DNA of 48,413 nucleotides from a virus. This document shows positions 7,439-16,571 of this stretch, piece after piece; the first letter of the stretch is position 1; every line of letters starts with the position of its first letter. The position numbers and the translations under genes were made by a program. Where the stretch lies: IMG/VR virus record IMGVR_UViG_3300036791_000256, positions 1 through 48,413 of that record; one strand, written 5' to 3'. The notes below the pieces were generated by a model. The model saw nothing but the letters and a program-made list of their open reading frames with translations. It was not told the origin of the DNA and did no database searches.

Positions 7439-9729
7439 TGCCTACCGAGACTGAAGAGCTGAGGCTGGTCATCACGCTGACGGACAACGCGTCCGCCGGT
7501 TTTAAGGCTATTGCAGCGGCACAGGCCCAGCTGGGCGGCGGGGCGGCCCAGGGTCATGTGGAGAGGTTCAAGAGGGGCCACGCCGAACTGGCCAAGCAGA
7601 TCAAGGAGCTTCAAGAGCTCGCACTGGGCGGCGAGAAGGCCATGCTTGGCTTCATCGGGAAGTTCGGGGCAGCCGGTGCCGCGGTCACGGCGTTTGGTAC
7701 CGTGGTGATCGCAGGCCTCCACAACTTGAATGAGTTCTCGAACAAGATCACTGAGCTCAACAACAAGGCTAAGGTGTTCGGCGTCCACCCGGCGGTCTTG
7801 AAGAGCATAGAGGAGCAGCTGGACAGGATCGGACTAGGCGCAGACCAGGCCGACGCCAACGTGGCCAGGTTCAACGAGAAGTACGCCCAGATCGGTCGCG
7901 CCGGCAGCGAAGAGCACCTCAAGCTGTTGAACATGGCTGGTCGCCATCGGGATGAGATGGAGGCCGGCATTCAGAGCATCCTGAAGGAGCAGGACCCGAT
8001 CCTGGCCATGAACAAGGCGATGGCCCAGGCCCAGGTCGTGTTCAATGAGAGGATGAAGGACACCAACAACAACCTGGCTGACGCTACGGAGTTCACAAAG
8101 ACCTTCTTGGCCCAGTGGGGATTAGATCCGATTCTGCGAGGTGTTCGACTTACGCCGGTGACCGCGGAGGAGAGGGCCAGGATCGACGCCCAGGCCGCCG
8201 CTACGAAGGAATTTTATACGGGGATCAAGGACCTCAAGAAGGAGTGGAATGATTGGATGGATGAAATATCGACCTCCGCTCTGGGTCCAGACGGCGTGGT
8301 CGTGAGCGGACTGCATCTGGCCATCTCTCTGACCAAGACCCTGCACGAGTTGTGGGAGAAGCCGCTGACCAAGGAGGTCGCCAAGGGAGCTTTCGAGGTC
8401 CAGTCGTACATGATCCCAGGTGTCAATACGATTAAGTTTTGGAAGTGGATCACCGAACTGTATCAGAGCACCAGCAAGGGTGAGGGTGACCAGAAGGGAT
8501 TGGCCAACCAGCTAGGTCTTGATGCTCTGCCGAAGGCCAAGGGCGGAGAGGAGGGAGAGGCGAAGGCCACTCACCTGCTCTCCTCTATGGCCGATGACAA
8601 CGAAGAATACAAGAACACGATGAAGGACAACACAGGCCAGTTGAAGAGGCTTAATGACTATCTGACTGCCCAGCAGTTGGGCATCAACGTGCCGCCTGGA
8701 GGCGGCGGCGGCGCTATGCCCGGAGGCGGAGGCGGCGGCGGCGGCGGCGGCGGCGGAGGCGGAGGCGGCGGCGGAGGCGGCGGAGGGGCTGCCGGTCCTT
8801 CATCATCAGGTCCTTCGGCTGGTCCATCGATGAGTGGATTGAGTAACTTGCCAGGTATGGGTAGCATAGGCGCGCCCGAGCTCGACGCCTTTACCAAGGG
8901 CGCAAAGTCCATGGGTGCGATTGGTGCTAGTACGCCAGAGGCGGCTGCGGCCGCCATGGCAGGTGGAAGGATCGGAGGCAAGGCTGCTGGTCCTGGTGCC
9001 GTTGGTGGTCCAAGTGCAACTTTTCCTGGCACCTATCCAACTGAAGGTGAACTCTCCGACAAGTCTCGAGCGGCTGGTGAGCGGTTTAATAATCCGTTCA
9101 ATATGTGGTACGACAAGTATGCTGAGCAGCAGGGAGGAAAGCCAGGTCGCCAGATCACACAATTTGATACTCCATCCGTCTTTCCAAGCAAGCAGGCTGG
9201 GGCAGCCGCAGCCATACGCAAGATGGCGAACAGCCCGTTGTACTCTGGCAAGACGATGCAAGACTTGATCCAGACTTGGGTTGGTCACGGTACATCGTAC
9301 GCACCGACCATCGAGAAGATGACTGGTATTTCTCGCAACACCAGGATCACTCCCGAGTTTCTCGCCTCTGAGGATGGCATCAAATTCCTCAAGGCAATGT
9401 CGCGATATGAGACGCGCGTTCAGGAGCCGTACCACTTAACCGATGATCAATGGAGAGAGGCGCGAGACGCCGCTCTTGGTAAAAAGCCTGATATAACCAG
9501 AGAAGTTTCTACAGCGACTGGAGACAGGGTGATCGTTGATCAAAAGTCGGTCAAGACTGTGAAGGTGGATGCGACCGGCAAGGTGGCCGTGAACATTGGG
9601 GCTAATGGATCCGACGCCACTCTAGGCAGTAAGCGATTGTTCAAGCCGACCTCGCCGGAGAGAAGCACCCAGATGGTGCCGGCTGAGACTGGACCAAAGG
9701 AGTCCTCGTTCGCAGAAACGGCCGACTGA
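7438..9729 (+). CDS. Tape measure protein 2 with lysozyme-like domain and poly-Gly linker
   Basis: 763 aa, paralogue of the preceding protein: both share LAKQIKEL, I-GKFG-AGAA, NKAKV-G-HPA-LKS and GVVVSGLHL at similar positions, and related C-terminal tails (KSV-T). Residues ~415-455 are a Gly linker including 22 consecutive Gly codons (8722-8787, GGC/GGA mix). Residues ~535-690 contain FNNPFNMWYD, FPSKQAGAAAAIRKM and TMQDLIQTWVGHG. This resembles the NNPxNI-type phage lysozyme/transglycosylase-like domains. It would give a second peptidoglycan-cutting activity distinct from the M15 domain next door. The start overlaps the upstream stop (TGATG). Hydrolase type is moderately sure. Confidence 0.8.
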   Translation: MPTETEELRLVITLTDNASAGFKAIAAAQAQLGGGAAQGHVERFKRGHAELAKQIKELQELALGGEKAMLGFIGKFGAAGAAVTAFGTVVIAGLHNLNEFSNKITELNNKAKVFGVHPAVLKSIEEQLDRIGLGADQADANVARFNEKYAQIGRAGSEEHLKLLNMAGRHRDEMEAGIQSILKEQDPILAMNKAMAQAQVVFNERMKDTNNNLADATEFTKTFLAQWGLDPILRGVRLTPVTAEERARIDAQAAATKEFYTGIKDLKKEWNDWMDEISTSALGPDGVVVSGLHLAISLTKTLHELWEKPLTKEVAKGAFEVQSYMIPGVNTIKFWKWITELYQSTSKGEGDQKGLANQLGLDALPKAKGGEEGEAKATHLLSSMADDNEEYKNTMKDNTGQLKRLNDYLTAQQLGINVPPGGGGGAMPGGGGGGGGGGGGGGGGGGGGGGAAGPSSSGPSAGPSMSGLSNLPGMGSIGAPELDAFTKGAKSMGAIGASTPEAAAAAMAGGRIGGKAAGPGAVGGPSATFPGTYPTEGELSDKSRAAGERFNNPFNMWYDKYAEQQGGKPGRQITQFDTPSVFPSKQAGAAAAIRKMANSPLYSGKTMQDLIQTWVGHGTSYAPTIEKMTGISRNTRITPEFLASEDGIKFLKAMSRYETRVQEPYHLTDDQWREARDAALGKKPDITREVSTATGDRVIVDQKSVKTVKVDATGKVAVNIGANGSDATLGSKRLFKPTSPERSTQMVPAETGPKESSFAETAD

Positions 9730-10316
9730 TGGCTACGATCAAGGACATCCACCTTCCGTTTCGAGACAACTGGGTCCCGGCCTCGTTCAGGAACGCCATG
9801 TTCTTCACCGAGGCCAACAGCAGGGACAGCGGCCGGAGGAACGTGGAGCATGAGTTTCCCAAGAAGGAGTTGCCGTACGCGGAGGACATGGGCAGGAGGG
9901 CCAAGAGCTTCACCGTCAGGGCGTACTTCATCACGCATCCGTTCACGGCGCAGGGTCCCACGCTCGATGGGCTGTATAACACGGACTACAGGGTCGGCAG
10001 GGACGCGTTGATCACGGCGCTGGAGCAGCCCGGGCCCGGTGTATTGGTTCTCTCGACTAGGCCGTCCGAGAACGTAGTAGTCACCAGATATAGGATGACG
10101 GAAGAGGACAGGTTTGGAGGTTACTGCACATTCGACATAGAGTTCGTTGAGTTCGGTTTGCCTCCGCAGTATCTTACTCCGTCTCAGAATACGAACACCG
10201 TGCTCAATTCTGCGGCGGATACGCTCCGCGACCAGACCAAGGCAAATATGGCTGGGCCAGATCCTCCCCAGGAAAATCCCACGTTTGTTGATCGCTTTGG
10301 AAATTGGGGTAAGTGA
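9729..10316 (+). CDS. DNA circulation / baseplate protein, N-terminal half (Mu gpN-like)
   Basis: 195 aa. NWVPASFRNAMFFTE, then GRRNVEHEFPKKELPYAEDMG and ALEQPGPGVLVLSTRPSE, match the DNA_circ_N domain of Mu gpN (gp43) almost in full. In Mu and relatives the domain is followed in the same chain by a C-terminal helical part; here the protein ends after ~195 aa and the remainder is a separate gene. gpN-type proteins are baseplate components; the name circulation is historical. The stop overlaps the next start (GTGATG). Confidence 0.85.
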   Translation: MATIKDIHLPFRDNWVPASFRNAMFFTEANSRDSGRRNVEHEFPKKELPYAEDMGRRAKSFTVRAYFITHPFTAQGPTLDGLYNTDYRVGRDALITALEQPGPGVLVLSTRPSENVVVTRYRMTEEDRFGGYCTFDIEFVEFGLPPQYLTPSQNTNTVLNSAADTLRDQTKANMAGPDPPQENPTFVDRFGNWGK

Positions 10317-10987
10317 TGGACAAGTCAGAAGCTATTGAGGCGACTGGGATCGTGCAGAGAACTCTGGTCAATTTGTCTGCTGTCATTAATAACAAGACTG
10401 ATTTAATTGGTGTTCAAACAACCGTACTGATAGGATGGGTGGCGGCAAATGCGACCATGCTGCTCTATTACGACCAGATGGGCTCGCCGTTGGATCTGTG
10501 CTTTGACATGGTGCGTCAGTGCGATTGCACTTTGCCTCAGATGGATGGCATCAGGATTTTATTGGACGTAGAGAAACCGGTGTCCGTCGGGGCAACCATG
10601 GTCCGCGACAACGCCATCATGCTCGCCTTGGCCCAAGAGGGCAAGATCATCTCGGCCATGACTTTCAGAAGCCGCCAGGACGTTGATGATTTGATCACTC
10701 AGATCCAGGCTCCATTCAACAAGGCCGAGGAGGTGGCAGCAGATACCATGGCCCAGATGAGCTACCAGGGGATCATTGGACTTCGAGCGGCGATCGTCAA
10801 CTATCTCGTAGAGACCGGTCGTCCATTGCCATATATGCTCTCGTACCAATTCGCCAAGGTGTTGCCCAGCCTGGTCATCTCCCAGAAGCTCTATGGGGAC
10901 GCCAGTCGCTACGATGAGATACGCGCGGAGAACAGGGTGGTCCACCCGGCGTTTTGTCCCACCTCCGGCCAGGCGCTCTCGTCATGA
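10316..10987 (+). CDS. DNA circulation / baseplate protein, C-terminal half (Mu gpN-like)
   Basis: About 223 aa from ATG 10316 (a GTG lies one codon earlier). The final third, RPLPYMLSYQFAKVLPS, then YGDASRYDEIRAENRVVHPAFCP, is the conserved C-terminal signature of Mu gpN-like proteins (A-x-x-x-Y-G-D-x-x-R-x-x-E-I-x-x-x-N, then HP-x-F). With the preceding gene it makes up one gpN split in two. The junction is a one-base overlap, so the pair is probably translationally coupled. No slippery motif joins them. Confidence 0.75.
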   Translation: MDKSEAIEATGIVQRTLVNLSAVINNKTDLIGVQTTVLIGWVAANATMLLYYDQMGSPLDLCFDMVRQCDCTLPQMDGIRILLDVEKPVSVGATMVRDNAIMLALAQEGKIISAMTFRSRQDVDDLITQIQAPFNKAEEVAADTMAQMSYQGIIGLRAAIVNYLVETGRPLPYMLSYQFAKVLPSLVISQKLYGDASRYDEIRAENRVVHPAFCPTSGQALSS

Positions 10988-12222
10988 ATGACGCCACCCC
11001 TCCTCCGCGAGTGATCATCACCGGAGGCACCACCGAGCCGGCTCCTCCGGTGACTCAATACGCGATCCCGGCTAGAGACCCCAACTCGAGGGTGCCATAC
11101 GAACAGGCCACGCTGATCGTCAATGGGATTAACTTTCAGGACTGGGAGAGCATCTTCGTCCAACTCAGGTGGCACGATGCGTTTTCCTATTTTCGTTTCG
11201 CGAGCGTGGAGCGAGATACGCCTCCGGGTATATTCTACAAGCTCCAGTTCATGCCAGACACGACGGAGCTAGTTCAGATCAATTTGGGCGGCGTCAATGT
11301 GCTCGCTGGCTACATCGAGACCAGGCAGGTGGCCTATGACGCCACCCAGCATGGGATCGAGATCCAAGGCAAGAGCGCGACGGCACCGGTGGCCAGGAGC
11401 AGCGTCAACACCAAGAGCGGCAGCTTCGACGGCATGACCTGGCAGCAGGTGGCCGAGAAGGTGGTCAGTCCTTATGGGACCAAGATCATTCCAGTGGGCA
11501 GTCTGAACGCCACTCCATTCGACAAGCTCCAGAACCAGCCCGGCGAGCCGATTTGGGACTTCCTGGAGAGGATTGCCAGACCCAGGGGCATCATCCTCGG
11601 GAGCGACAGCTGGGGAAACTTTTTGGCGATCGGCGACCACCAGATGCCGGTCCTGAATACCCAGTTGATCGAGGGCCAGAACATCAAGAAGTGCCAGTGC
11701 GTGTTTCACAAGGAGCACACCTACAATGAATACAAGATCGTGGCTCAGTCCGCCGCCGGCAGCAACGGCATATCGGGTACCCAGGCGAGCGAGCTCGAGG
11801 CCAGCTGGGCCGGCACTGGTTACAAAGGCAGTCTGCTGATTACGCCGTCGGAGCAGCCGGTCAAGAACATTCAGGAGGTGATTGATCGAGCCAAGAACGA
11901 GGCGCTGTGGCACGAGGGACCTCAGATCGATGCGACGATCACGGTCCAGGGTTGGTTCAGGGATGACACGAACTTGTGGTGGCCGGGAGACAACGTGTTT
12001 GTCTACTCTCCGATGTGTCCATTGAACATGATGATGAAGATAGAGACGGTTACGTTCACCCAGGACAATAGCAATGGGACCCAGACCCAACTGGACTTGA
12101 AGCAACCGTGGGCGTTGAAGGACACAGCCCCGATGAACGTCGGTCCATCACCCATTCCATCAATTCCAAACCAGCTTCCTGGCCCGGTAAGTCCTGGCAA
12201 TACCATTCCACCAGTCGCGTGA
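10984..12222 (+). CDS. Baseplate hub / tail protein gpP (Mu gp44-like)
   Basis: 412 aa from ATG 10984, chosen because it forms an ATGA overlap with the previous stop. Matches the Mu gpP / phage late-control D architecture: an early IVNG..F..W.S segment, GYIETRQVAYDATQHGIEIQGKS at about 110-135, and WDFLERIARPRGII near 190. A C-terminal beta-barrel follows (WWPGDNVFVYSP), then a Pro-rich tail. These proteins form the trimeric hub beneath the tube, above the spike. Confidence 0.9.
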   Translation: MNDATPPPRVIITGGTTEPAPPVTQYAIPARDPNSRVPYEQATLIVNGINFQDWESIFVQLRWHDAFSYFRFASVERDTPPGIFYKLQFMPDTTELVQINLGGVNVLAGYIETRQVAYDATQHGIEIQGKSATAPVARSSVNTKSGSFDGMTWQQVAEKVVSPYGTKIIPVGSLNATPFDKLQNQPGEPIWDFLERIARPRGIILGSDSWGNFLAIGDHQMPVLNTQLIEGQNIKKCQCVFHKEHTYNEYKIVAQSAAGSNGISGTQASELEASWAGTGYKGSLLITPSEQPVKNIQEVIDRAKNEALWHEGPQIDATITVQGWFRDDTNLWWPGDNVFVYSPMCPLNMMMKIETVTFTQDNSNGTQTQLDLKQPWALKDTAPMNVGPSPIPSIPNQLPGPVSPGNTIPPVA

Positions 12223-12232
12223 GGAGATGAAC

Positions 12233-13006
12233 ATGCACAGAGCTACGCCAGCCAACTCTTCGTTTCGATCCTACGTGGCCGGAGGCGCGAGGGCCACCAT
12301 CCCTGGAGTAGACGACACTCAGCACATGCAAGAGAGCAACGGCAACATGATGGCCAACGAGGCCAGGAGCGCCATCGAGAGCCCACAGAACTACGGCTTC
12401 ACCAGTGTGGTGATGGACGCGATCAAGGACGCTCAAGGCAAGATAACTTCCAGCGCGGAGAGCTTCGTCAGCTTCATGGGCGGCAACCGAAGCTTTCCGG
12501 TGATGGGCAACATGGATGACCGGCGGCACCGGCTCATGAACCTGGCCAAGGGCGACGTGGCGATGTTCCGTACGGCTACCGACTTCCTCCAGATGCACTT
12601 CTCGAAGGATGGCGGGTTCATGACTGGTCCAAGAGACAAGACCGTTCGCCTGCAGTTGCTCGACAAGGATAGCGGCCAGCAGCAACAGACATCCCAGCAA
12701 TCTGGGAGCGCGAGAGACCCCAGCGGTGGAGGGAGCGGTGGTGGCCAATCATCCTCAGACCAACAGCAGAAGGGCCAGCAGGCCGTCTATCAGGACGGCC
12801 AGAAGAGTTTTCGGTTCATGGACGTGACCAAGGACCAGACCAGGATGAGCGGAACTGAGTGCCACACGATGCTGGCCGACGGCAAAACTTACCTCCACGT
12901 CAACTCAGACAAGAATGTCTACGTAGGCGGCAAGGCTGGAGATGGTTCGTTTGACTTTCTGATCACCCTCTCGGGGCCATGCAAGAACAGCAAGGGCAAG
13001 AAGTGA
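12233..13006 (+). CDS. Baseplate spike protein (Mu gp45-like)
   Basis: About 257 aa. ATG 12233 is preferred over 12227 because GAGGAG at 12221-12226 then has a normal 6-nt spacing. ESPQNYGFTSVVMDA and the OB-like N-terminus identify a Mu gp45 (gpV-type) spike. Residues ~150-185 are a Gln/Ser/Gly-rich linker. The C-terminal beta part (HTMLADGKTYLHVNSDKNVYVGG) would form the trimeric needle with a Cys and Lys-rich tip. The spike punctures the outer membrane. Confidence 0.88.
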   Translation: MHRATPANSSFRSYVAGGARATIPGVDDTQHMQESNGNMMANEARSAIESPQNYGFTSVVMDAIKDAQGKITSSAESFVSFMGGNRSFPVMGNMDDRRHRLMNLAKGDVAMFRTATDFLQMHFSKDGGFMTGPRDKTVRLQLLDKDSGQQQQTSQQSGSARDPSGGGSGGGQSSSDQQQKGQQAVYQDGQKSFRFMDVTKDQTRMSGTECHTMLADGKTYLHVNSDKNVYVGGKAGDGSFDFLITLSGPCKNSKGKK

Positions 13007-13536
13007 CCAATCTTCCAGTAGACATCAGGACCGTCCAGAACGCCGAGTTTCCAAAATACTCGGTGACTATAGACTGGCAGTTGCTCTCTGATGGGGAGCT
13101 CGATGACAGCAGGGTGCTGGCCACCGCGGTGATGGTCGCCTTGGGCACCAACGCGTTGGCGAGCGTCGATGATCGACTGCCGGACCCCGACTCGTCAGAC
13201 AGGGAGGGATGGTGGGGAGACATGGACGGGGACGTGATCTGGAATGCGTGGCCGATAGGATGCAGGCTGTGGTTGTTAAGGAGGAGCGCGATCGAGCCCT
13301 CCTCCTCCCAATTTGGAGCCACCCAGGCCTGGGCCATGAACTACATCAGGGATGCGATCCAGCCATTCGTTGACTACAAGATCGCCAGCAGGTTTGAAGT
13401 CATGTCGATGAGAACCAGTAAGCAGGAGATCGACGCGGTGGTGCGCATCTACCGAGGGCCCAGGATAGCTATCGACCTCGCATACCAGATGCTCTGGCAG
13501 GGGATTGCTCCGTCTCCGTGGCCATCTGGAATTTAA
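13003..13536 (+). CDS. Baseplate protein gp46-like (Mu gp46)
   Basis: 177 aa from GTG 13003 (GTGA overlap with the spike stop); an ATG at 12979 in the same frame would add 8 residues. SDREGWWGD and GCRLWLLRRS, then a helix with W..NYIRDAIQPFV, are the signature of the GP46 family, which is related in role to T4 gp25 wedge proteins. It lies between spike and baseplate J as in Mu. Function: assembly of the baseplate wedge. Confidence 0.88.
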   Translation: MTNLPVDIRTVQNAEFPKYSVTIDWQLLSDGELDDSRVLATAVMVALGTNALASVDDRLPDPDSSDREGWWGDMDGDVIWNAWPIGCRLWLLRRSAIEPSSSQFGATQAWAMNYIRDAIQPFVDYKIASRFEVMSMRTSKQEIDAVVRIYRGPRIAIDLAYQMLWQGIAPSPWPSGI

Positions 13537-13551
13537 TGGGATGATACGATA

Positions 13552-14625
13552 ATGCCTTGGACAACTCCCACGCTGAGAGAGGTCAGGTCGCTGGTCAGGG
13601 ATTCAATCCATGGCTCGTTGCCGGGAAGTGACGCGACGATTCCCAACAGCGTGCTGAGGGTCATGAGTGACAGCCAGGGTGCGTTGTGCTTCCTCACGCT
13701 GGAGTACGTAGATTGGCTCGCATTCCAGCTCTTGCCAGATACGGCGGAGACTGAGTGGCTGGATAGGCACGGCAATATCTGGCTGGTCAATGCTGATGGG
13801 ACGATCGGCCGAAAGCAGGCCACTCTGGCCACTGGCATCATAGCCATCACAGGAACTCAAAACACCATCGTCCCTTCCGGCGCCGTGCTCGGGGTGGGCT
13901 CGTTGTATCAGACCACAAAGCAGGTAATTATAGGTGCTGGTCCGACCAACGTCACGGCGACGGCATTAAATGCCGGCAGCGTGGGCAACATGAACCCGGA
14001 GGATACGCTGGCGTTTGTATCTCCAGTCCCTGGATTGGACCCAACTGCCACCGTGATAATCATGGACGGTGGTGCGGATACCGAGACCGACGACGAGCTT
14101 CGCGCTCGCATCCTGCAACGAATTAGACAGCCCCCGATGGGCGGCGATCAGAACGACTACGTGGCATGGGCGGAAGCGGTGCCGGGTGTGACGCGAGCGT
14201 GGTGCTCTCCGCTGGAGATGGGTATTGGCACCGTGACCGTCAGGTTCATGATGGATGATCTGAGAGCGGACAATAACGGATTTCCAAACCAGAACGATGT
14301 TCAAGCCGTCACGGCTTATCTGGACAGCAAGCGACCTGTGGCGGTTAAGGACTTCTTTGTGGTAGCTCCGATCCAACAGCCAATAAACTTTACCATCAGT
14401 GAGCTGGTGCCGAACACTGAGGCGGTTCGCGCCGAGATTGAGCAAAGCATTCAGACCATGTTGTTCGAGAAGGCTGCGCCTGGTCAAACGATCTATGCGT
14501 CATGGAAGAACTACGCGGTCATGAGCGCGCCGGACATCATCTCGTATCACCTCGATAATAATATCGATGACGTGATGCAGACCGCGGGCAACATGGCGAT
14601 ATTGGGAAGCATCTATTATGTCTGA
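13552..14625 (+). CDS. Baseplate J-like protein (Mu gp47)
   Basis: 357 aa, usual size. TPTLREVRSLVRDSIHGSLPGSD at the N-terminus, DTAETEWLDRHGNIW, GGADTETDDELRARIL and PMGGDQNDYVAWAEAVPGVTRAW form a textbook baseplate-J / gp47 pattern. It is a wedge component that transmits the fibre signal to sheath contraction. Overlaps the next gene by 8 nt. Confidence 0.93.
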   Translation: MPWTTPTLREVRSLVRDSIHGSLPGSDATIPNSVLRVMSDSQGALCFLTLEYVDWLAFQLLPDTAETEWLDRHGNIWLVNADGTIGRKQATLATGIIAITGTQNTIVPSGAVLGVGSLYQTTKQVIIGAGPTNVTATALNAGSVGNMNPEDTLAFVSPVPGLDPTATVIIMDGGADTETDDELRARILQRIRQPPMGGDQNDYVAWAEAVPGVTRAWCSPLEMGIGTVTVRFMMDDLRADNNGFPNQNDVQAVTAYLDSKRPVAVKDFFVVAPIQQPINFTISELVPNTEAVRAEIEQSIQTMLFEKAAPGQTIYASWKNYAVMSAPDIISYHLDNNIDDVMQTAGNMAILGSIYYV

Positions 14626-15298
14626 CCGGCACGTCCGTAGGATCGGGTCTGATTACCGAGAAGCCTTTCTGTCGCTGCTGCCTAATGGGCAGGCGTGGCC
14701 AAAGCGCGCGATGGATAGCGTGCTGTGGCAGACCAGCGACGGGCTCTGCGAATATTGGGGGACCGTCGATGGCCGAGCCGCCGATCTGCTGGAGCGGGAG
14801 AGCGACCCCAGAGCCACCATTGAGTTGCTGCCGGATTGGGAGCGCAATTGGGGTTTGCCAGACCCGTGCTTCGTCCAGGCCCAGAGCATCGGAGAACGGC
14901 AAAATGTTTTGATCCTAAAGATGACCCTGCTTGGAGGTCAGTCGAGAGAGTTTTTTATCTATGCCGCCAGCCTGTTAGGTTACACTATTACCATTTCTGA
15001 GAATGCGCCATTTATGGTCGGCGTGTCAAACGTGGGTGACACTCGAGACGCTGCCGGTTATTATCGATGGCGGATTGGTCCTCCAGAGAACCGTTTCTAT
15101 TGGACCGTTCACGCATCCAAGACCAAGCTGACATGGTTCAGAGTAACCAAAGGCCAGTGTGGCGTTGATCCTCATCTAAGAATTGGAATAGACGACGATT
15201 TGGAATGCCTGCTCAATGAATGGAAGCCGGCTCACACCATGATCATCTTCGACTATTCTGGTCAAATGAACGGCGACCCGATGGAGGGCACGCCTTAA
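14618..15298 (+). CDS. Baseplate wedge protein gp48-like (DUF2313)
   Basis: 226 aa. DYREAFLSLLPNGQAWPK at the N-terminus and LLPDWERNWGLPDPC are diagnostic of the Mu gp48 / YmfQ family, which attaches fibres to the baseplate (tail protein I-like role). The C-terminal half, ending in WKPAHTMIIFDYS, is also conserved (A-H-T-x-V). Follows gp47 and precedes the fibre genes, as expected. Confidence 0.9.
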   Translation: MSDRHVRRIGSDYREAFLSLLPNGQAWPKRAMDSVLWQTSDGLCEYWGTVDGRAADLLERESDPRATIELLPDWERNWGLPDPCFVQAQSIGERQNVLILKMTLLGGQSREFFIYAASLLGYTITISENAPFMVGVSNVGDTRDAAGYYRWRIGPPENRFYWTVHASKTKLTWFRVTKGQCGVDPHLRIGIDDDLECLLNEWKPAHTMIIFDYSGQMNGDPMEGTP

Positions 15299-15311
15299 AA
15301 GGAAGTTTGTC

Positions 15312-16556
15312 ATGAAGTATCAACCTCCATATGGCATAGCTGATCCCGATGCTAGTTATATCAACGGCAATCCGGCCTCAGGCATTGAAGGCTCGATCCC
15401 TCCGGCTGCCGCCATCGAACAGCCGATGCGCGAGATCGTCAATGTCATAACTGCCAGCCAGTTCACTCCATCAGATGGAGACCTCGCCCAACTGTTACGC
15501 TCGATCCGTCGCCAATTTCTCAATTTTTGCATAGATACCGGCACGCTGAATTCTCTGGTGGTAACATTGAACCCACCGCTGGAGCAGTACTGGCAGGGCA
15601 TGCCGCTGCATGTATTGATCGGGATCACAAATACGGCCGCCTGCGTGATCAACGTCAATGGTCTTGGCAACAGGGCGATCAAGCGGCCTGATGGATCTGA
15701 TCTCCACGCCGGAGACATGACCGCCGGCATGATTGCCAACCTACTCGACACCGGGACTGTCTACCAGTTGCAGAACGCCATGTCTGGCGTTGCTGGAACG
15801 TCGAACACCTACACAGTTCAAATTCCTTACATCGCAGACACAGGCACGGTGAACACAATCAAGGCCATCTATTCGCCAGCGTTGACAGCAATCGTCGAAG
15901 GCCAGTATGTCGCGGTCAAGGTCGCTTTCACCAATACCGGCGCGATGACATTCCAGCCCAATGCGTTGCCGACGCTGCCGGTCTATCGGCAAGATGGGCA
16001 ACCATTAATGGCGAATGATATTCGTCTGAACGAAACCATCCTGCTGGAAAATCATGGCACTTATTACCAGGTTCAGACTTACGTCCAGTCACAATTCCCA
16101 GCGGCGCCTAAGCTCCGGGGTATTATTGCAAGTCAAACCGGCTATGGTGCGCAGGCCATCGCGGCCTATGTTCCCAACGGTGTGGGCATGATATTGAACC
16201 ACACGGATCAAAACTCACTCCAAACTTCCACATTCGACGGCGCGACATTAACTGTCGGAGCAGGAGAAGCAGGCATATGGGCGGTGTTTGCTTCCGTTCA
16301 TCTTGCCAAGATAGGCGTGGATTGTAACTATGCTTCCGTTTTCATCGATCTCAATAATGGCATTGCTGCTCTGACCTCCAATGGAGGAAACGTGGCCGGT
16401 TCTGAAAATGCTCTTTGTGTTCAGGATCATATTCCGTGTCAAGTTGGAGACAAGCTGACATTCAGGGTTTATCACCAGGCATATGGCTACGCTACGATGT
16501 ATACGGTTCCAGATGAAACCACTTCCATGTCGGCATATTTGATTTCCACCTTCTAA
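15312..16556 (+). CDS. Tail fibre protein with C1q-like C-terminus
   Basis: 414 aa. N-terminal ~150 residues (GSIPPAAAIEQPMREIVNVI, DLAQLLRSIR) are the baseplate-attachment type common in phage fibres. Two imperfect beta repeats follow at ~75-150 and ~175-260 (I..I.NTAACVINVNG... versus V..TNTGAMTFQPNA). The last ~130 residues read like a C1q/TNF-type jelly-roll head (VGAGEAGIWAVFASVHL). The 3' part of the gene is more AT-rich than the baseplate genes, as is usual for exchangeable receptor-binding domains. Confidence 0.75.
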   Translation: MKYQPPYGIADPDASYINGNPASGIEGSIPPAAAIEQPMREIVNVITASQFTPSDGDLAQLLRSIRRQFLNFCIDTGTLNSLVVTLNPPLEQYWQGMPLHVLIGITNTAACVINVNGLGNRAIKRPDGSDLHAGDMTAGMIANLLDTGTVYQLQNAMSGVAGTSNTYTVQIPYIADTGTVNTIKAIYSPALTAIVEGQYVAVKVAFTNTGAMTFQPNALPTLPVYRQDGQPLMANDIRLNETILLENHGTYYQVQTYVQSQFPAAPKLRGIIASQTGYGAQAIAAYVPNGVGMILNHTDQNSLQTSTFDGATLTVGAGEAGIWAVFASVHLAKIGVDCNYASVFIDLNNGIAALTSNGGNVAGSENALCVQDHIPCQVGDKLTFRVYHQAYGYATMYTVPDETTSMSAYLISTF

Positions 16557-16571
16557 CAGAGGCCAAATCGA

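Noticed and set aside
10313-10318. Programmed frameshift joining the two gpN halves
   Set aside because: The second half has its own overlapping start (GTGATG) and no slippery heptamer lies before the stop.
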